This document shows positions 56,254 to 56,461 of a DNA stretch of 56,461 nt, piece after piece. Where the stretch lies: the NCBI GenBank assembly GCA_020851655.1, contig JADZCI010000053.1, positions 1 through 56,461 of the forward strand, given 5' to 3'. The notes under the pieces were generated by a model, which saw only the letters and a program-made list of their open reading frames with translations, had not been told where the DNA came from and made no database searches. This DNA is from Bryobacterales bacterium. Its GTDB lineage: Bacteria; Acidobacteriota; Terriglobia; Bryobacterales; Bryobacteraceae. Each line of letters opens with the position of its first letter. The first letter of the stretch is position 1. Both the position numbers and the translations under genes were made by a program.

Positions 56254-56461
56254 TGCGGCTGGGCGAGATTCTGATTGCGCGTAAGCAGCTTGCGCAGGAA
56301 GACCTGGACCGGGCGCTCGAACTTCAAAAGGAACGGGGAGACAAGATTGGCCGCATCCTGGTGGACCTGGGGTTCGTCGCCCAGCGCGACGTGCTGGCGG
56401 CCTTATCGGAGCAATTGAACCTGCCGCTGGCCAACCTGGAGGCGCCGCCTCCGGTGACGCC
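56253..56461 (+). CDS. Type II secretion / type IV pilus ATPase, N-terminal part (partial)
   Basis: The last 69 codons of the window read MRLGEILIARKQLAQEDLDR, KIGRILVDLGFVAQRDVLAAL and SEQLNLPLANLE, an MshEN-type domain as found at the N-terminus of GspE and PilB ATPases, where it can bind cyclic di-GMP. The ATPase domain would lie beyond the window, so GspE cannot be told from PilB, or from a stand-alone MshEN protein. ATG overlaps the preceding TGA by one base. Confidence 0.8.
   Translation, partial: MRLGEILIARKQLAQEDLDRALELQKERGDKIGRILVDLGFVAQRDVLAALSEQLNLPLANLEAPPPVT

Overview
The window looks like a GC-rich (roughly 60%) chromosomal segment of a Gram-negative bacterium, most likely an Acidobacteriota of the Solibacter/Bryobacter kind. 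This is inferred from gene content and protein style: an S10-spc-alpha ribosomal supercluster, exported DUF4838 and sulfatase proteins, multi-adaptor MacB-type exporters, and TonB receptors. No sequence search was possible. There are no tRNA or rRNA genes, CRISPR arrays or insertion sequences that I can see.

Positions 1-16216 (+) hold the end of tuf followed by an uninterrupted translation supercluster: rpsJ-rplC-rplD-rplW-rplB-rpsS-rplV-rpsC-rplP-rpmC-rpsQ, rplN-rplX-rplE-rpsN-rpsH-rplF-rplR-rpsE-rpmD-rplO-secY-adk-map-infA-rpmJ, then rpsM-rpsK-rpsD-rpoA-rplQ, closed by a textbook terminator at 16247-16279. Oddities are a long tail on S3, a divergent IF-1 and a hairpin leader before rpsD.

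Positions 16340-27712 (+) hold housekeeping and stress genes: a small heat-shock protein with its own near-consensus promoter and operator-like palindrome, a cupin, a STAS protein, metK-ahcY (methyl cycle), tig-clpX-lon (protein quality control, with clpP missing from its usual place), engB and rho.

Positions 27740-31652 (-) hold a two-gene exported pair, a sulfatase and a DUF4838 protein, probably for sulfated glycans. Positions 31860-39853 (+) hold an export operon with three consecutive membrane-fusion adaptors, one MacB/FtsX-type permease without an ATPase domain and a TolC-like outer-membrane channel. Two of the adaptors carry large low-complexity insertions (Gly/Ser and Met/Gly). mutL follows.

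Positions 41819-54221 (-) form a colinear run: TonB receptor, CobN-family chelatase homologue with signal peptide and C-terminal anchor, ExbB/MotA-type channel, DUF2149 protein, folC, a MerR-type regulator, ctpA and guaA. The first four match the order of the hmuR-S-(T)-U-V heme-uptake operon of Bacteroidota and are the most interesting part of the window. I read them as an envelope tetrapyrrole (heme) capture and metal-removal machine driven by a minimal ExbB/ExbD-like motor. Its upstream region (54222-54578) has a duplicated 47-48 bp element, a 12-bp perfect palindrome and a minus-strand intrinsic terminator between the two copies, suggesting attenuation or a small RNA.

Positions 54579-56461 (+) hold an ECF sigma factor, its zinc-type anti-sigma partner, an exported protein of unknown function and the start of a GspE/PilB-type ATPase, all overlapping by 1-4 bases.
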